In this document: positions 36,875 to 48,901 of the stretch, piece after piece
Layout of the letters: each line of letters opens with the position of its first letter
Position numbering within the stretch: position 1 is the first letter of the stretch
NCBI GenBank assembly: GCA_022393335.1
Contig: JAJEKB010000312.1
Span: forward strand, 105,848-169,847
Direction: 5' to 3'
Length of the DNA: 64,000 bases
Origin: Macrotrachela quadricornifera
Lineage: Eukaryota > Rotifera > Eurotatoria > Philodinida > Philodinidae
Program-made: the position numbers and the translations under genes
The notes under the pieces: model-generated
Told to the model about the DNA's origin: nothing
Database searches by the model: none
Seen by the model: only the letters and a program-made list of their open reading frames with translations

Positions 36875-37530
36875 ATAATTCTTTTCCAAAATTGTTCTGA
36901 AATATGTTCAAGAGTATCTATTCTTGCTCCATGTAGAACTCGTTGCGTTCTATTCAGTAATATAATCAGATTTTCATTCCATGATTTGATTTATGAAAAA
37001 TCTCATCATATTATTGGATAGAGCTCGTTATCTTCTTCTGGAAACATAAATAGAAAGTATGACACATCTCAGTCAGACAATATCGATAACAAAAAACCGC
37101 AAAAATCGCCTTTTTTGAAGTGATGCTCATAGACTAATCGATTTTATATGCAGTCATTGCATCATTAAAGTAAACTTCAATGACGAATATCTTCTTTTGA
37201 ACAATTTTTCGCTTTGACTTTCGTGAAACATAGTTTGCAATATAGAAAATTTAATTATATCATTAAATACAGCTCATCAAGCTCCATTTCGAAAAACGGT
37301 AGAAACCTAAGAACATGTTTATGGAGGAGTTACAGCTATAATTACTTTAATAGTTACATATTTTCTATAGTAAATTAGCAGTATTTTCGAATTTTTGAGA
37401 GCATGGTTTAAGATATTAAAATTTAATTAAAGCATCAAATAGAACGCATCAAATTTTACGTAAAATAAGAATTAGAACTGTAAAATACGTTTCTAGATGG
37501 ATTCGAAGTAGAATTAGTCTGAACAGGTAT
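36875..37530. repeat. Degenerate inverted repeat
   Basis: The block around gttgcgttctatt (near 36940-36955) recurs inverted as gatgcgttctatt when 37415-37530 is read backwards, with flanking bases alignable over about 100 bp. Similarity is only moderate. It may be an old fold-back element with a spacer of about 430 bp. Confidence 0.3.
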
Positions 37531-38642
37531 AAACTCCAGGTATATTGCACGTTGATCAGTCGAAAATCTGATCCTACGATCAGTTCAAGTATATCAAGAT
37601 GCATTCGGATTAAGAATATGCCCATAGATGAGACATTCAGTAGTAATCAGATTTCTAGAAAAAAGGAAATTACAGATATTTTTGACCTTTTAGAAGTGAT
37701 ATCTTCGAAAGCTCCATTACTTCAAAAAATTCAATAATTTCTGAAATGTCCTTGACATCACAAATTTTCAAAAATAGTTTTGTTTGTGCTTACATATTCT
37801 TGAAAATTTCATATATATGGGTAATTTCTTTTTTTTTGGATATATGAACGCACTGTTAGTTTGTAGACTAACCTCCTGGTTCATCTTTATATGAATCTGA
37901 ACCCACAATAATTATACTGATATCAATTTTAACACTCAAATATACCATACATACATATATGTATCGTAATGAGTCATTCAGATGACCAATCATGGGAATA
38001 TCGGAGAGAGAAAAGACAAAGAGGTAATGGATGAGAGATAGCGCCACTACCTAACACATCCCTTGAACGAGATGGCAAATTATATTTATTCAAATAAAAT
38101 AAATAATGAAAAAGAAAAACATGTTCGACTATATTAAATAATTATTCCTTATGGGCATATAGCTAGAAACAAAAAAAGTAAAAATGACAAATAGCAATAT
38201 CAATAATAACATGATGAATTGAAAGCGATCAGATTATGAAGAGCAAGCTCATGATATTTTTCTTTTTTTACGTTCTTTCGTAGTATTTATAGTGCGGGCT
38301 ATACTCTATTGTCATGTACATAGAAAAACACAAGAAAAAAATTCTTACCCTGTCAATACTGACCACACAATATGTCATATGCTAAGCATGATCGAGATAA
38401 CAATCTGGTAATATTAACGATAACTAGTGTTATTTCAATTTTTACATACTTTAGTTATATGCTATCCAAATCAAGTTGACACACTTATGTAGAAATGTAA
38501 TCAAAGAAATAAAATACTTTACTTGTCTTACCATAACATTTATATTGCTCAGTATATCATCATAAAGATATATGATAGAAATAGTGAAACTATATTAAAT
38601 TTCAAAACATAATTACATATAGAGGAACACAGAATATGTACT

Positions 38643-38708
38643 GTTGTTTGCAAATCTTCATAAAATCTGTATTCTTCCTCTTCAGGTTGTTCAATTAGTT
38701 TGTTGTCT
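38643..38708 (-). pseudogene. Isolated exon-like stretch, possible gene remnant
   Basis: On the minus strand a short open stretch (NKLIEQPEEEEYRFYEDLQ) sits between a T-rich attgtag and a GT. No partner exons were found on either side and no family is recognised. It may be a stranded exon or chance. Confidence 0.2.
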
Positions 38709-39223
38709 ACTACAATAAATACACAAATGAGATCGAGAATATGACCAAATGAAAGATATATCTTATACGAGTGTTTTGTGAGGCATATGCACCGATAGAA
38801 CAGAAACAAATACTACTAGCTTATCTATGTCATTCAATGAAGTTCTTGCTTTATGCGAGTGACGTAAAATGATGACTGTAATGCTAAAAAAATTACATGA
38901 GATATTGAATATCTAATTTAATCATAATTGTCAATTCCGTCTCAGTATTGATATTTATTGTATCGTTTGTTTTCATATACTTGATAATTGGTATGTTGTA
39001 AAACCATTGTCATAAATATTTCAAAGGTTTCTTTGAAAATTTGCAGTTTTTTTCTTATTGATGTTAGCAGCAGCGCTAATAGGTTAAGATAAAATGTATA
39101 GAAACTTTTTCTTTTAGAAACAATGAGGCATATTTAAAAAATCAGAAATATTGTAGATGTAAAACAACTCTATTTTTTTCTCTGCTGTCGATATATTATG
39201 CTCTTAGTATATGTTGTTAAACT

Positions 39224-39534
39224 GCCATGGTTGAGTGATTACATCGCTTGGCACACACCCACAAGGTACTGTGCTCAAACTTCAGTAATATCATCCATGG
39301 AATGACCCTGGATAAACACTAACGACTAAGTTGTCTCCAATGATTCATTCCACATGAGTCATTCGTACTGACTATATCTTTAGTCAGTATGTTGGACGGA
39401 AGAGGGAATAGATATCACCATATGTAAAAAGAAAAGACGATAGAACTCGGCTGCACGTGGAAACTAGTAATAATAACGGCGGCCAGCCCCAACAGGCGAT
39501 AAGTCTATGAGTCATTATTATTATTATTACGTTA
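39224..39534 (+). mobile_element. tRNA-derived SINE-like repeat, copy 2
   Basis: About 311 bp in plus orientation, inverted relative to copy 1 at 34136-34444. The head has tggttgagtgatta (A-box-like, from 39228) and gtgctcaaactt (B-box-like). The palindrome at 39365-39390 (gtactgact/agtcagtat) is shared, and the tail is a TTA run near 39513-39529. Differences from copy 1 are scattered, so neither is recent enough to be identical. No open frame is present, so mobilisation would need another element's enzymes. Confidence 0.7.
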
Positions 39535-40889
39535 TATTTTGCAAATCTACAGAATAGTATAATTCATCGTATTGGAAATTGCATTTTTTTTGTATGATAT
39601 ACAATGGCACACTTTCAAAAGCGATAGCAATTGTATAAAACAAGCTTTACATAATATCATTCCTTTTACATTTGATAGTAAAATATTGATTGATATCTTG
39701 TTATAAATTAATTAGATTATGTTTGTTTACATTGTTATTACATATCAAGTACTATTTAAGAAATTCAACAACTATTCAATGCAAATTCTATAATTACACC
39801 CTAAATTGAATAGTTTGTAGCGTCGTTGGTTTTTTAATTATATAATGATACGACATTAGATATTTTTCAGGCCAATAATAGTTATGAAAATGCTGCAAAA
39901 CTTTGAAACGATCTGTTTTAGAAATTTCTACTCAAAAATTTTATTTAGTTTGTGTTAGTTTTTATGAATGCATATTAATACGCATAAAAACCACTATCAT
40001 TTTTTTGCATATCTGAGAAGCGCGAATTAGATTATATGTGTATTTCTACACTTAATGAATTAGAAGCTATTTAATCCATAGTAAATTAAAGATAATTATT
40101 AAGTAACACTAACAATATTTACATAGTGCTTGCTTTTACATAGCTAAAAGAAAATTCAGAATATCATATGAAAATAGAAAAAAAATAGGTTGTCTCTACT
40201 TTGATCGAAAGAAAAATGTCAAAATTGTCATGTCGACTGTGAAATATCGAAAGCAGAAGTAGAAATTCCTGAATATTCCGTTCCCGACAAGATTAACAAA
40301 TCAAGCAATTAAATTCGAATGAAACGTTTATTATCGAAAACGATGAAAGTGAAAAGTAATTAGAAAGCTTTAATACCATCATTTATCAACGTAAAATAGT
40401 GTTCTTATTAAACAGTCATATCTTTTTTTGCCACAACTATATACAACCATTAAGAAGATCATTTGCTATAATGGAATAATCATTTTATTGATTATACAAT
40501 GTGTTTAATCAGTTTTGTAATACTATTGAGCGTTTGATTTTGCTTGTTTGCTGCATCAGAAGATCATTGAAGTACAACATTTTATACATGTTTTTCTTCA
40601 GCTTCTAAAAATTTAATGAAATTTCGAATATTAGGATGATCTCGAAATATACGAGAATCCATTTGATTATGATATGTTACAATAAAGATAAAAAATTGAT
40701 CTTTTTATCCTATCAAACGTATGTACTACCTATACAAGCATTTTCACTTTCGCTAGTTTAGTTTCGACACATTTCTTTCAACCAAAGTACGGAATATCAA
40801 AATTTTGAGAAGATATGTATAACACATCATATAGACCTACTTACAAATATTTTGAGATGAAATGAAGTATTGTATACATATATCAGAAT
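39535..40889. other. Intergenic AT-rich DNA
   Basis: No coding or structured feature recognised. Confidence 0.35.
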
Positions 40890-41500
40890 ACTCTAGTACT
40901 TTTCGGAAAGGACGTCCACATATATGGGGGGCCTTAGTCATATTAGCACGATAAAATAGTTTGAAAATAGTCTCATTTGGAAGAATATATCAAATTGCAT
41001 CGAATGGTGTCCTCAAAATTTTGTGGCTTTGAATTTTAGTAGGAAAACTTTTCTAGATAAGACTAGAAAGATGAAATTTGTTCTCCGATTATCCCTATGA
41101 AGATTGAAGATTTATTTTTAAATATTTGATTTAAATGTTTCAAATGATAGCCCATGCCGAGAGGCCTTTAAATCCAAAACTTTAGTTCATTTTTCACAGA
41201 CATGTTCGAATGAACTGATTTTTTGGATTTAAAGGCTTCTCGATATGGGCTATTATTTGAAACACTTAAATCAAATATTTGAAAGTAAATTATCGATCTT
41301 CATAGGGACAATCGGAGAACAAAGTTCACCTTTCTAGTCTTATCTAGAAAAGTTTTCCTATCAAAATTAAAAGCCATAAACTTTTGAGGACGCCGTTCGA
41401 TATACTCTTTCAAATGAGACTATTTTCAAAGTATTCTATCGTACTGATGTGACTAAGGCCCCATACACACGTAGATGTCCTTTCCGAATAAAGAACAGTA
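40890..41500. mobile_element. Long fold-back (palindromic) element
   Basis: Two arms of about 300 bp (about 40890-41192 and 41209-41500) are near-perfect reverse complements around a loop of roughly 16 bases. Shared blocks include aaaacttttctagataagac, ctccgatt.tccctatgaag and tttgaaaatagtctcattt. There is no open frame. This fits a fold-back MITE-type DNA element or an inverted duplication. If transcribed it would form long double-stranded RNA. Confidence 0.85.
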
Positions 41501-42233
41501 TAATTGCCTATCAAAAAAAAAACGAATAACATGGTACTTTCAACTTCATCAAAAGATAACTCATAGCGACAGTGTCTATGGTAAGAAAGTGTCTATTATA
41601 GTCCTTATTGTTGTTAAGAAAATAAAAATTTACTGAAAAGTGTTGCACTACAACATGTACAAAGAGTGACTTATCTCCTAATAGTTGTGTACACTATATC
41701 TCTACACTAGCTTATCCATTTGAACTGAAACTTTAGGTTTCTTCCTAAATATATTAGTTCTACCTGCTATGAAAATATGAGCCGAATCAGTGATATCGAT
41801 TGAGCAAGATTGGTGATGGCTTAGGTGCAATACCTCGTATAGCATAAACACAAATATAATTTGAATAATCTGAAAAATTAATAATTGTGCCTTCTTTTCA
41901 TCAAATTCTTAATTCATATTCATTTACTGTTATTTGTCATTTATTTTATACTGCATAAACATATCTAAATGTAGAATATTTAAAATATATATCAACAAAT
42001 AATAGTTATCCATATTAAGAGAATTTCTTCATTACACAATAAATTTTTCGTCAAATTGCAAGTAATACTTGTAACATTGTTATTGCACCATCAATATGTC
42101 AAAGCGTTTTTTTTTTCTTTTCTTTATATGATTAATACACATATAAATAATGATGCAAGATAAAACATTTTTTCTTTCTTTTTTAGCGTAATTTTGTTTT
42201 TTATTATTTGAAATAAGCAAAAAAAAAACGAAA
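41501..42233. other. Upstream flank of the KptA-N/LRR gene
   Basis: No gene seen. A T-rich tttttag at about 42186 precedes the start codon by some 48 bases and could be an acceptor. Confidence 0.35.
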
Positions 42234-43575
42234 ATGTTGAATATTAAAGAGACAATGGAAGAAAATAAACAACATAAAAATGATGTTCAATTTATAAAAC
42301 AATATGAACGACGTCACTTAAGATTAGGTAAACGTCTTGCTTATTTACTTCGATATGGAGCAGAAAAAGAAGGTTGTCAAGTTGATGAAGGTATATATTA
42401 TTTACAAATAAAAAAGTATATTTTATTAATTTAAATATTTTAATTAAAAGGTTGGATTTTATTACAAGATCTTTTAAAAGTTCCACTTCTAAGTGAATAT
42501 ACAGAAAATGAAGTACTTGGAGAAATTCAAACATCATATTCATATAGAAAAACACCACGATATCAGTGGGAAAAACGTCCAACAGGTGTTTATGTACGAG
42601 CAGCTTATGGTCGAAAATTTGAACGAGTATATTTTATAGTTTTTTTTTTTATTACATTTAAAATTTGAAATTTTTCTTTTTATTTTAGAATCCATATCAT
42701 GAACAAACACAAATACGTCGTTTATTAGATTTAACATTAGAATATATATGTCAGAATGTTGAACAATTTGATTTTGAAGGTTTTCCAGATGAATTTTTAA
42801 TTAAGTAATTTTGAACATCAGTGATTTTTATTTTTCTTTTATAAAAAGAAAAGTATTGTTTCTTTTTTAATTTTAGTGAAATAATTCATCGAATTAAAAG
42901 AAATGGTAAATTAACTAGTAAAACATTGCGAATTTTACTTTCAGAAACAATGGAACATTTAGATCTCGATGGAATTTATTTAACAGGTTTGAAATGAATA
43001 ATTAAAATTAAGAAGAAAAAAAAAGAATTTTTTTGTTCTCAATTTATTTAGAATCAGGTATTAAAGCTGTTTATACAAAATGTCCAAATTTAAAAGTCCT
43101 TTCATTAAAACATTGTGGTTATGTACTTAATGATCACTATTGTGAACAAATTATTCGAGTAAAATAAATATTAAAATTGAAAAATTTCATGTAAACTAAA
43201 TAGAATATCTTTTATTTTTTATAGAAATGTCCATTAATTGAATCTCTCGATTTATCATATTGTCGACATTTAACTGATCGAACTATAAATAATATAATAA
43301 AATATTATTCAAATAATCTGATTCATCTTATACTGGCTGGAAATCATAATTATACTGGCGATTCTATTGTACGTCTTGTATCAGAATGTCAACAATTAAA
43401 ACAACTCGATATATGGGATAATCCAAATTGTACAAATGATGTTCTTAATATATTAATTGCTTTAGGAAAATCACGTGGAGATGATCGTTCAATAACTATT
43501 GCACATAAAAATCTTCAACATCCAGCAGTTGCACCTGATAATCCATGGGCAGTTATTAATGCTAAAACAATCTAA
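42234..43575 (+). CDS. tRNA 2'-phosphotransferase N-domain fused to leucine-rich repeats
   Basis: Six exons, 42234-42390, 42451-42626, 42689-42804, 42877-42986, 43052-43158 and 43225-43575, give about 338 residues. Residues ~25-115 match the winged-helix N-domain of Tpt1/KptA (LGKRLAYLLRYGAEKEGCQV, GWILLQDLLKVP, GVYVRAAYGR). In the active family the first motif is LRH and the last RANQGH; here the His is Tyr and the second motif is changed. The ADP-ribosyl-transferring C-domain is absent. Residues ~150-330 are F-box/AMN1-type leucine-rich repeats instead (CPNLKVLSLKHCGY, CPLIESLDLSYCRHLTDRTI, CQQLKQLDIWDNPNC). It is therefore unlikely to remove tRNA 2'-phosphates; a protein- or RNA-binding role is inference. 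No F-box was seen. Its end faces the malectin gene 280 bp away. Confidence 0.85.
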
Positions 43576-43855
43576 TTTAAAATGTTTACCTAAATATGAT
43601 TTATTTCTAATCGTTTACAAATATTAAGACTATCATTGGAATGAGCACATAAATCAATTATTATAACTTTATCATAATAATAAAAAAAAAAAACAAAATT
43701 TCTTTTTGTTAGAGAAAAGGAAAAAAAAACAATGATATTAATATTAAACTATTCGTCGAATTAATTTTGTGAATTTTTTTTTTGTATATGGACGGTGTTG
43801 TTAATACAAATAAAATTTAAAGTTTTTTTGTTGTTGTCTAAGAATAAATTATATT

Positions 43856-44827
43856 TTATAAACGGCATATACAAAAAATAACAGGAATAACAGCAACTAT
43901 TGCAATAATTAATGGTATAATAAATGAGCTCGATTGATCATCTGTATATGGATCAACAACTTTAGGTCCACTTGTTTTTACGTTACGTTTTGTTTTAGTT
44001 GGTTTAGATGGTGGTTCTTCATCTTCTAATTCTAGAGGTTGTTCCGGTTCTTCTGGTTGAGATATTGGTGATAATTTTGGAATTTCTATTATTAAAAAAA
44101 AAACAAAATCAATGAAAGCAAAATTTAAAAAAAAAAAATCTACATACGATCAATAGATCCTTTCCATATGATAATTGCATTAATTTTTGGATTATCTCTT
44201 TCATCAATTTTTTGAAAAGTAACTTTTAAATTTCCTGAATATGATGAACTACGAGAATTAACAACTAAACGACCATTTTTTATTTGAAATGAAATATATT
44301 CATCATGCGCTGTTGCACGACCAGCTTTAGCAAATATATCTAATTCATCAATAACAGAATGTTCATCATTAAGAACAATTTGAAAAACCTATAAATTCAT
44401 ATTTTTTTTTAATAATAAATTTTTTTTTTTTAAATTAAATTTACTTTCATATTTGGTCCATTAAACCAAACTTCAGAAAATTTCATCCAAAGTACATAAT
44501 CACCATCATCAATAAGATCAAATTCATATGAAAATTTTTGTAAATCATAACGTTCAGTTTGATAAAGTATCATATCATCTTTTGGTATACGATTTATATT
44601 TAAATTACGTCCATAATCAGAAGTAATACCAGATTTAAGATAATCTTTACGATATCTTATTCCTACAAAAATAAAAAAAAATATGATAACATATATATTT
44701 ATTTTATATTACCATTTGCATCTGTATGAGCTTCTCCACCACAATTAATAGCAAAAATAACATTATCCATAATACCAAATGAATAACATTGATGAATAAA
44801 ATAGATAAATAAATATAAATATTTCAT
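43856..44827 (-). CDS. MLEC: Malectin, ER glucose-binding lectin
   Basis: Four minus-strand exons, 44713-44827, 44445-44662, 44148-44388 and 43856-44085, give about 267 residues. A signal peptide (MKYLYLFIYFIHQCYS) precedes the malectin carbohydrate-binding domain (~22-190): IFAINCGGEAHTD, KSGITSDYG, DDGDYVLWMKFSEVWFN and NPKINAIIIWKG. An acidic, Pro-rich linker leads to the tail with KTSGPKVVDPY and one membrane helix ending FCICRL, which matches the vertebrate C-terminus closely. Malectin is a type I ER membrane protein that binds diglucosylated N-glycans and works with ribophorin I in glycoprotein quality control. Length is slightly below the vertebrate protein. All family landmarks are present. 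Confidence 0.95.
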
Positions 44828-45193
44828 TTTTAGAAAATGAAATTAAATAAATGAATGATAATAATAATAATATATATAATGTTGCATATTATTAATGGTT
44901 TATAATATAAACCAATAAAATATAGTTTGATGTCGCTTTTAATGATATACAAAAAAAAAGTTTTTTTCTCGAGGCATTGTCAATAGTAACATATTTTTAT
45001 GGATTCTTGAAGAAAAATTAAGACTGTTAGGAAGAAAATTCTTATGACATGTATGCAAAGTCTTTCTAGGAAGTGAATCAAATTTTCTTCCTTTTTTTTT
45101 CTTGGAAAAAATTTTATTTTATATATAAGCAAGAATTATTTGTACATTTCACTTAATAGATCTCTTTTTTTGCTCATTAAGATTAAACATCCA

Positions 45194-45843
<650 letters not shown>

Positions 45844-46487
45844 TTATTTGCAACAAAAAATCAATTGTCTTTTCTTTTTCGTTTTTATAAAAATATTTTT
45901 AAAGAGAAAAAAAAAAATATAACATTTAAATGTTAGTAACAACATTTCAGTAATATCGTTTTGTTATATCTGTGAATTTAAATGTTATTGTAACAAAAAT
46001 GAGTATAATAATAGTGAATCTATCTTGTCATTACGTCTTGATTGTATTGTGTTTTTATTGTATATAGAGACTTAAATGAATGTGCAAACAAATATTTTTT
46101 AAACTCGATTATTATGTCATATAGCAAAAAAAAAACTTTAAAAAAAAAATTTTATTTTTTCATTGTTGTTTTTCTAATCTGTCTTTTTTTTTCTCACACA
46201 AGTTCACGCTTTTGTTATTGTAAAAGAAAAATGAAATATATATATGTGTATATATATCTATTTATCTATTATGGATGCACATTACGTCGATAAAACTCTG
46301 AATCTTATCCTTAAAAGAATGAAGTAAGCATAATGATATATTCTTATCTTTAATACATAGATGACAGAGATAATAAACTTAAAATAACAAAAAAACAAGA
46401 GGTAAGATACGAAATGACGGAATACATAGAAATAAAGAATCGCACATTGATGAAAACTATAGACTTCTTAGGAATTAAATAATAAAA

Positions 46488-47712
46488 ATGAAGGATTTTC
46501 TAGCAGGATTACTAGCCGGTAAGATAACAATAATTAAAATTTATTCTTCAAAAAAAAAAAGAATTTCCTTTCTAGGTGGTATCACTACATTTATAATTCA
46601 TCCACTTGATACAATAAAAGTTACTATGCAATATCATTCGACACATAGTATTCCTAAAGCAATTAAATTAATTATTCAATTAAATTCAGTGATTATCCTA
46701 TATTATACTATTTCTTTATTATTAAATCTTATTTAAATATAGATACAAGGTTTTTTTCGTGGTGTTCCACCACATTTACTTCTTCAATGTGCATCTCAAA
46801 CAACATTTTATGGTTTATATAGTAGTTGTCTTCGTTTCTTAGGATCAGATCTTGATAGTCATAAACCAGTTTTAGTATCACATAATTTTATCGCTGGATG
46901 TTTCGGTGGATTTGTCCAAGCATTTCCATCGAGTATACTTGAATTAGCTAAAATTCGTTTACAAACAAAAAGTAAATAGTTCAACAAAAAAAAAATTAAA
47001 AATTTTTGATTTTCTGTTTTTTTTTGAGGTCATCAACAAGAACGAAATTTTTATCAAGTATTTCAACATATCATAAAAACACAAGGATTTCGAGGTCTTT
47101 TTTGTGGTTTACATGCTACTATATGGCGAGATACACCTACTTATGGTAAACATTTTTAATTATTATTTCCATATAAAGATCTATTAATAGCATAGTTAAT
47201 ATTTAGAAAAAATATTATTAGAGTAAATATTTACTATTTGTTAATAAGAACATTTTATTATTATCGATAAGCCTCGAAATAAAATTTTGTTTCTGTCCAA
47301 TTATTAATACATTATTCTCATTATTAGAAATTCTGCTTTATTTATTTTTTTTATTTTCTAGACACAAAAAAAAACTATTATTTTTTTCGTCATAGGTATT
47401 TATATGATGATTTATGAACCATTAAAACAATTTTTACATTCATCAACAAATAGTGAATTATTTGGTGGTTTTATATCTGGTGGTACAGTTGGTGTTATTA
47501 GTTGGACATTAGCTTGTCCAGTTGATATATGTAAAAGTAAACAACAAGCTGGATACACAAATAAAAATTTATATCAATGTTTATTGGAAATTTATCAAAT
47601 AGAAAAAAGTATACATGCATATTTTTGTGGTTGGACAGCTATAGCTACACGAGCATTTGTATTTAATGCAATATCACTTTTTATTTGGGATCATGCTAGA
47701 CGTTGGTTTTAA
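46488..47712 (+). CDS. Mitochondrial carrier, SLC25A45/47/48 type
   Basis: Five exons, 46488-46518, 46576-46688, 46743-46971, 47029-47145 and 47396-47712, give about 268 residues, a little short for the ~300-residue carriers. Three carrier repeats are visible, with signatures HPLDTIKV (repeat 1), LELAKIRLQ (repeat 2, no acidic residue in the usual place after the proline) and CPVDICKSK (repeat 3). GLFCGLHATIWRDTPTYGIY and the RAFVFNAISLFIWDHARRWF end place it in the SLC25A45/47/48 branch. These are six-helix carriers of the inner mitochondrial membrane; proposed substrates for the branch are amino-acid or carnitine-like. The short first repeat loop after exon 2 could mean a misplaced splice junction at 46688. 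The GPCR on the other strand ends 109 bp away. Confidence 0.88.
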
Positions 47713-47821
47713 TATGGAGAGAAATAAATGAGCAAATTTCTTTTCAGTTTTATATTAGAATAAAAAATAAACATAAAAATAGTCATTAATTCTCTTTTTT
47801 TTTTTGTTTTTACTCAAATAA

Positions 47822-48901
47822 TTATATTCTACTTGATGCCATTGTTGGTAATGTTGTAGGTGTACTAATGTGTATTGTCTTATGTTTTCGATTTGTTTTT
47901 TGATGATGACGACAATGATGATGATGATGATGATAGCGATGCTTTTGATTGACCCAGATTTCTGGAAACGCATATATACTTAAAAATGATGAAAAACAAC
48001 AAGGAACATATGTGAATGCATTAGCTAATTGTATGCACCAGGGTAAATTTATTATGGGCAAAAAACTGTATAAAGAATTTAAATTTGTTAAAACATAAGG
48101 CACAAGACCAATTAGATAAATTGATGAAAATAATACCATTTGACGTGTTAAACGTTTACAACGTCGCCATTTTTTCGATGGTAAACGACATACTCTAAGA
48201 CGTAAACGTATAATACGTATTAATAAAAAAAATGTTACTATTATAGTAATAAATAATGGTAATATTAAACTTAGAATAGTATCAATTAGAAAAATAAATT
48301 TTTCATTTTCAAAACATGGACGACATTGAAATTCTTCATGTAATGTTTTATTATATGTACATGTTGATGCTAATACAGAATACCATGTTAATGGTAGACC
48401 TAATGCAAGTATACCTGGTATTAATTTAAATTTAAATGTTGATTGAAGTTTTTTTATATGTATTGGACCAAATATAAGTATATGTCGTTGTATTGATGCC
48501 CAACATACTAAAAGACCAAGACAAACAGTTGATGAATAATCAACAATTAACCATAATTTACATATTAATGGTGATAATGGAAAATATGAATTAAAATACA
48601 ATTCAAGTAAAAAAAATGGTATACATGTACATGTTGTAAATAAACTAACATGAAGAATTGTACGAAAAGCAAAAACACTTAATTTTGTATTCGTATGAAG
48701 ACGATATATAGCAAATAGATTAATAAATACACTTGGAATACTTATAAATAATATTACAATAAAAAGAATAATATTTATAAGTGGAATTGAATTTTGATAA
48801 AAATTTTTTGAAGTTTTATTTAATAATAATATTATCATTTTAGTTGAGTTGTCAATATCTATTAATAATGTTCTATTTTTCATCATCATCATCTTCATCA
48901 T
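47822..48901 (-). CDS. Intronless rhodopsin-type (class A) orphan GPCR
   Basis: A single frame of 359 residues with seven hydrophobic segments. TM1 is at about residues 38-62 (INIILFIVILFISIPSVFIN), the TM2-3 loop and TM3 include ICKLWLIVDYSSTVCLG, and the motif at the cytoplasmic end of TM3 is SIQRH rather than DRY, keeping the arginine. TM6 follows the basic third loop (SKKWRRCKRLTRQMVLF), and TM7 is near residue 300. N-terminal NxS/T sites are present. The C-tail has a six-His run from a CAT repeat. Several Met codons open the frame, so the true start may be a few residues in. Ligand unknown. Intronless orphan receptors of this kind are commonly lineage-expanded. Confidence 0.85.
   Translation of the reverse strand: MMKMMMMKNRTLLIDIDNSTKMIILLLNKTSKNFYQNSIPLINIILFIVILFISIPSVFINLFAIYRLHTNTKLSVFAFRTILHVSLFTTCTCIPFFLLELYFNSYFPLSPLICKLWLIVDYSSTVCLGLLVCWASIQRHILIFGPIHIKKLQSTFKFKLIPGILALGLPLTWYSVLASTCTYNKTLHEEFQCRPCFENEKFIFLIDTILSLILPLFITIIVTFFLLIRIIRLRLRVCRLPSKKWRRCKRLTRQMVLFSSIYLIGLVPYVLTNLNSLYSFLPIINLPWCIQLANAFTYVPCCFSSFLSIYAFPEIWVNQKHRYHHHHHHCRHHQKTNRKHKTIHISTPTTLPTMASSRI

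Larger units (their letters stand above)
36642..39223. other. Repeat-rich intergenic DNA
   Basis: No intact gene found. It contains a weak inverted repeat (about 36875-36985 against 37415-37530) and one short exon-like stretch on the minus strand near 38643-38708. The rest is AT-rich and unremarkable. Confidence 0.4.
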
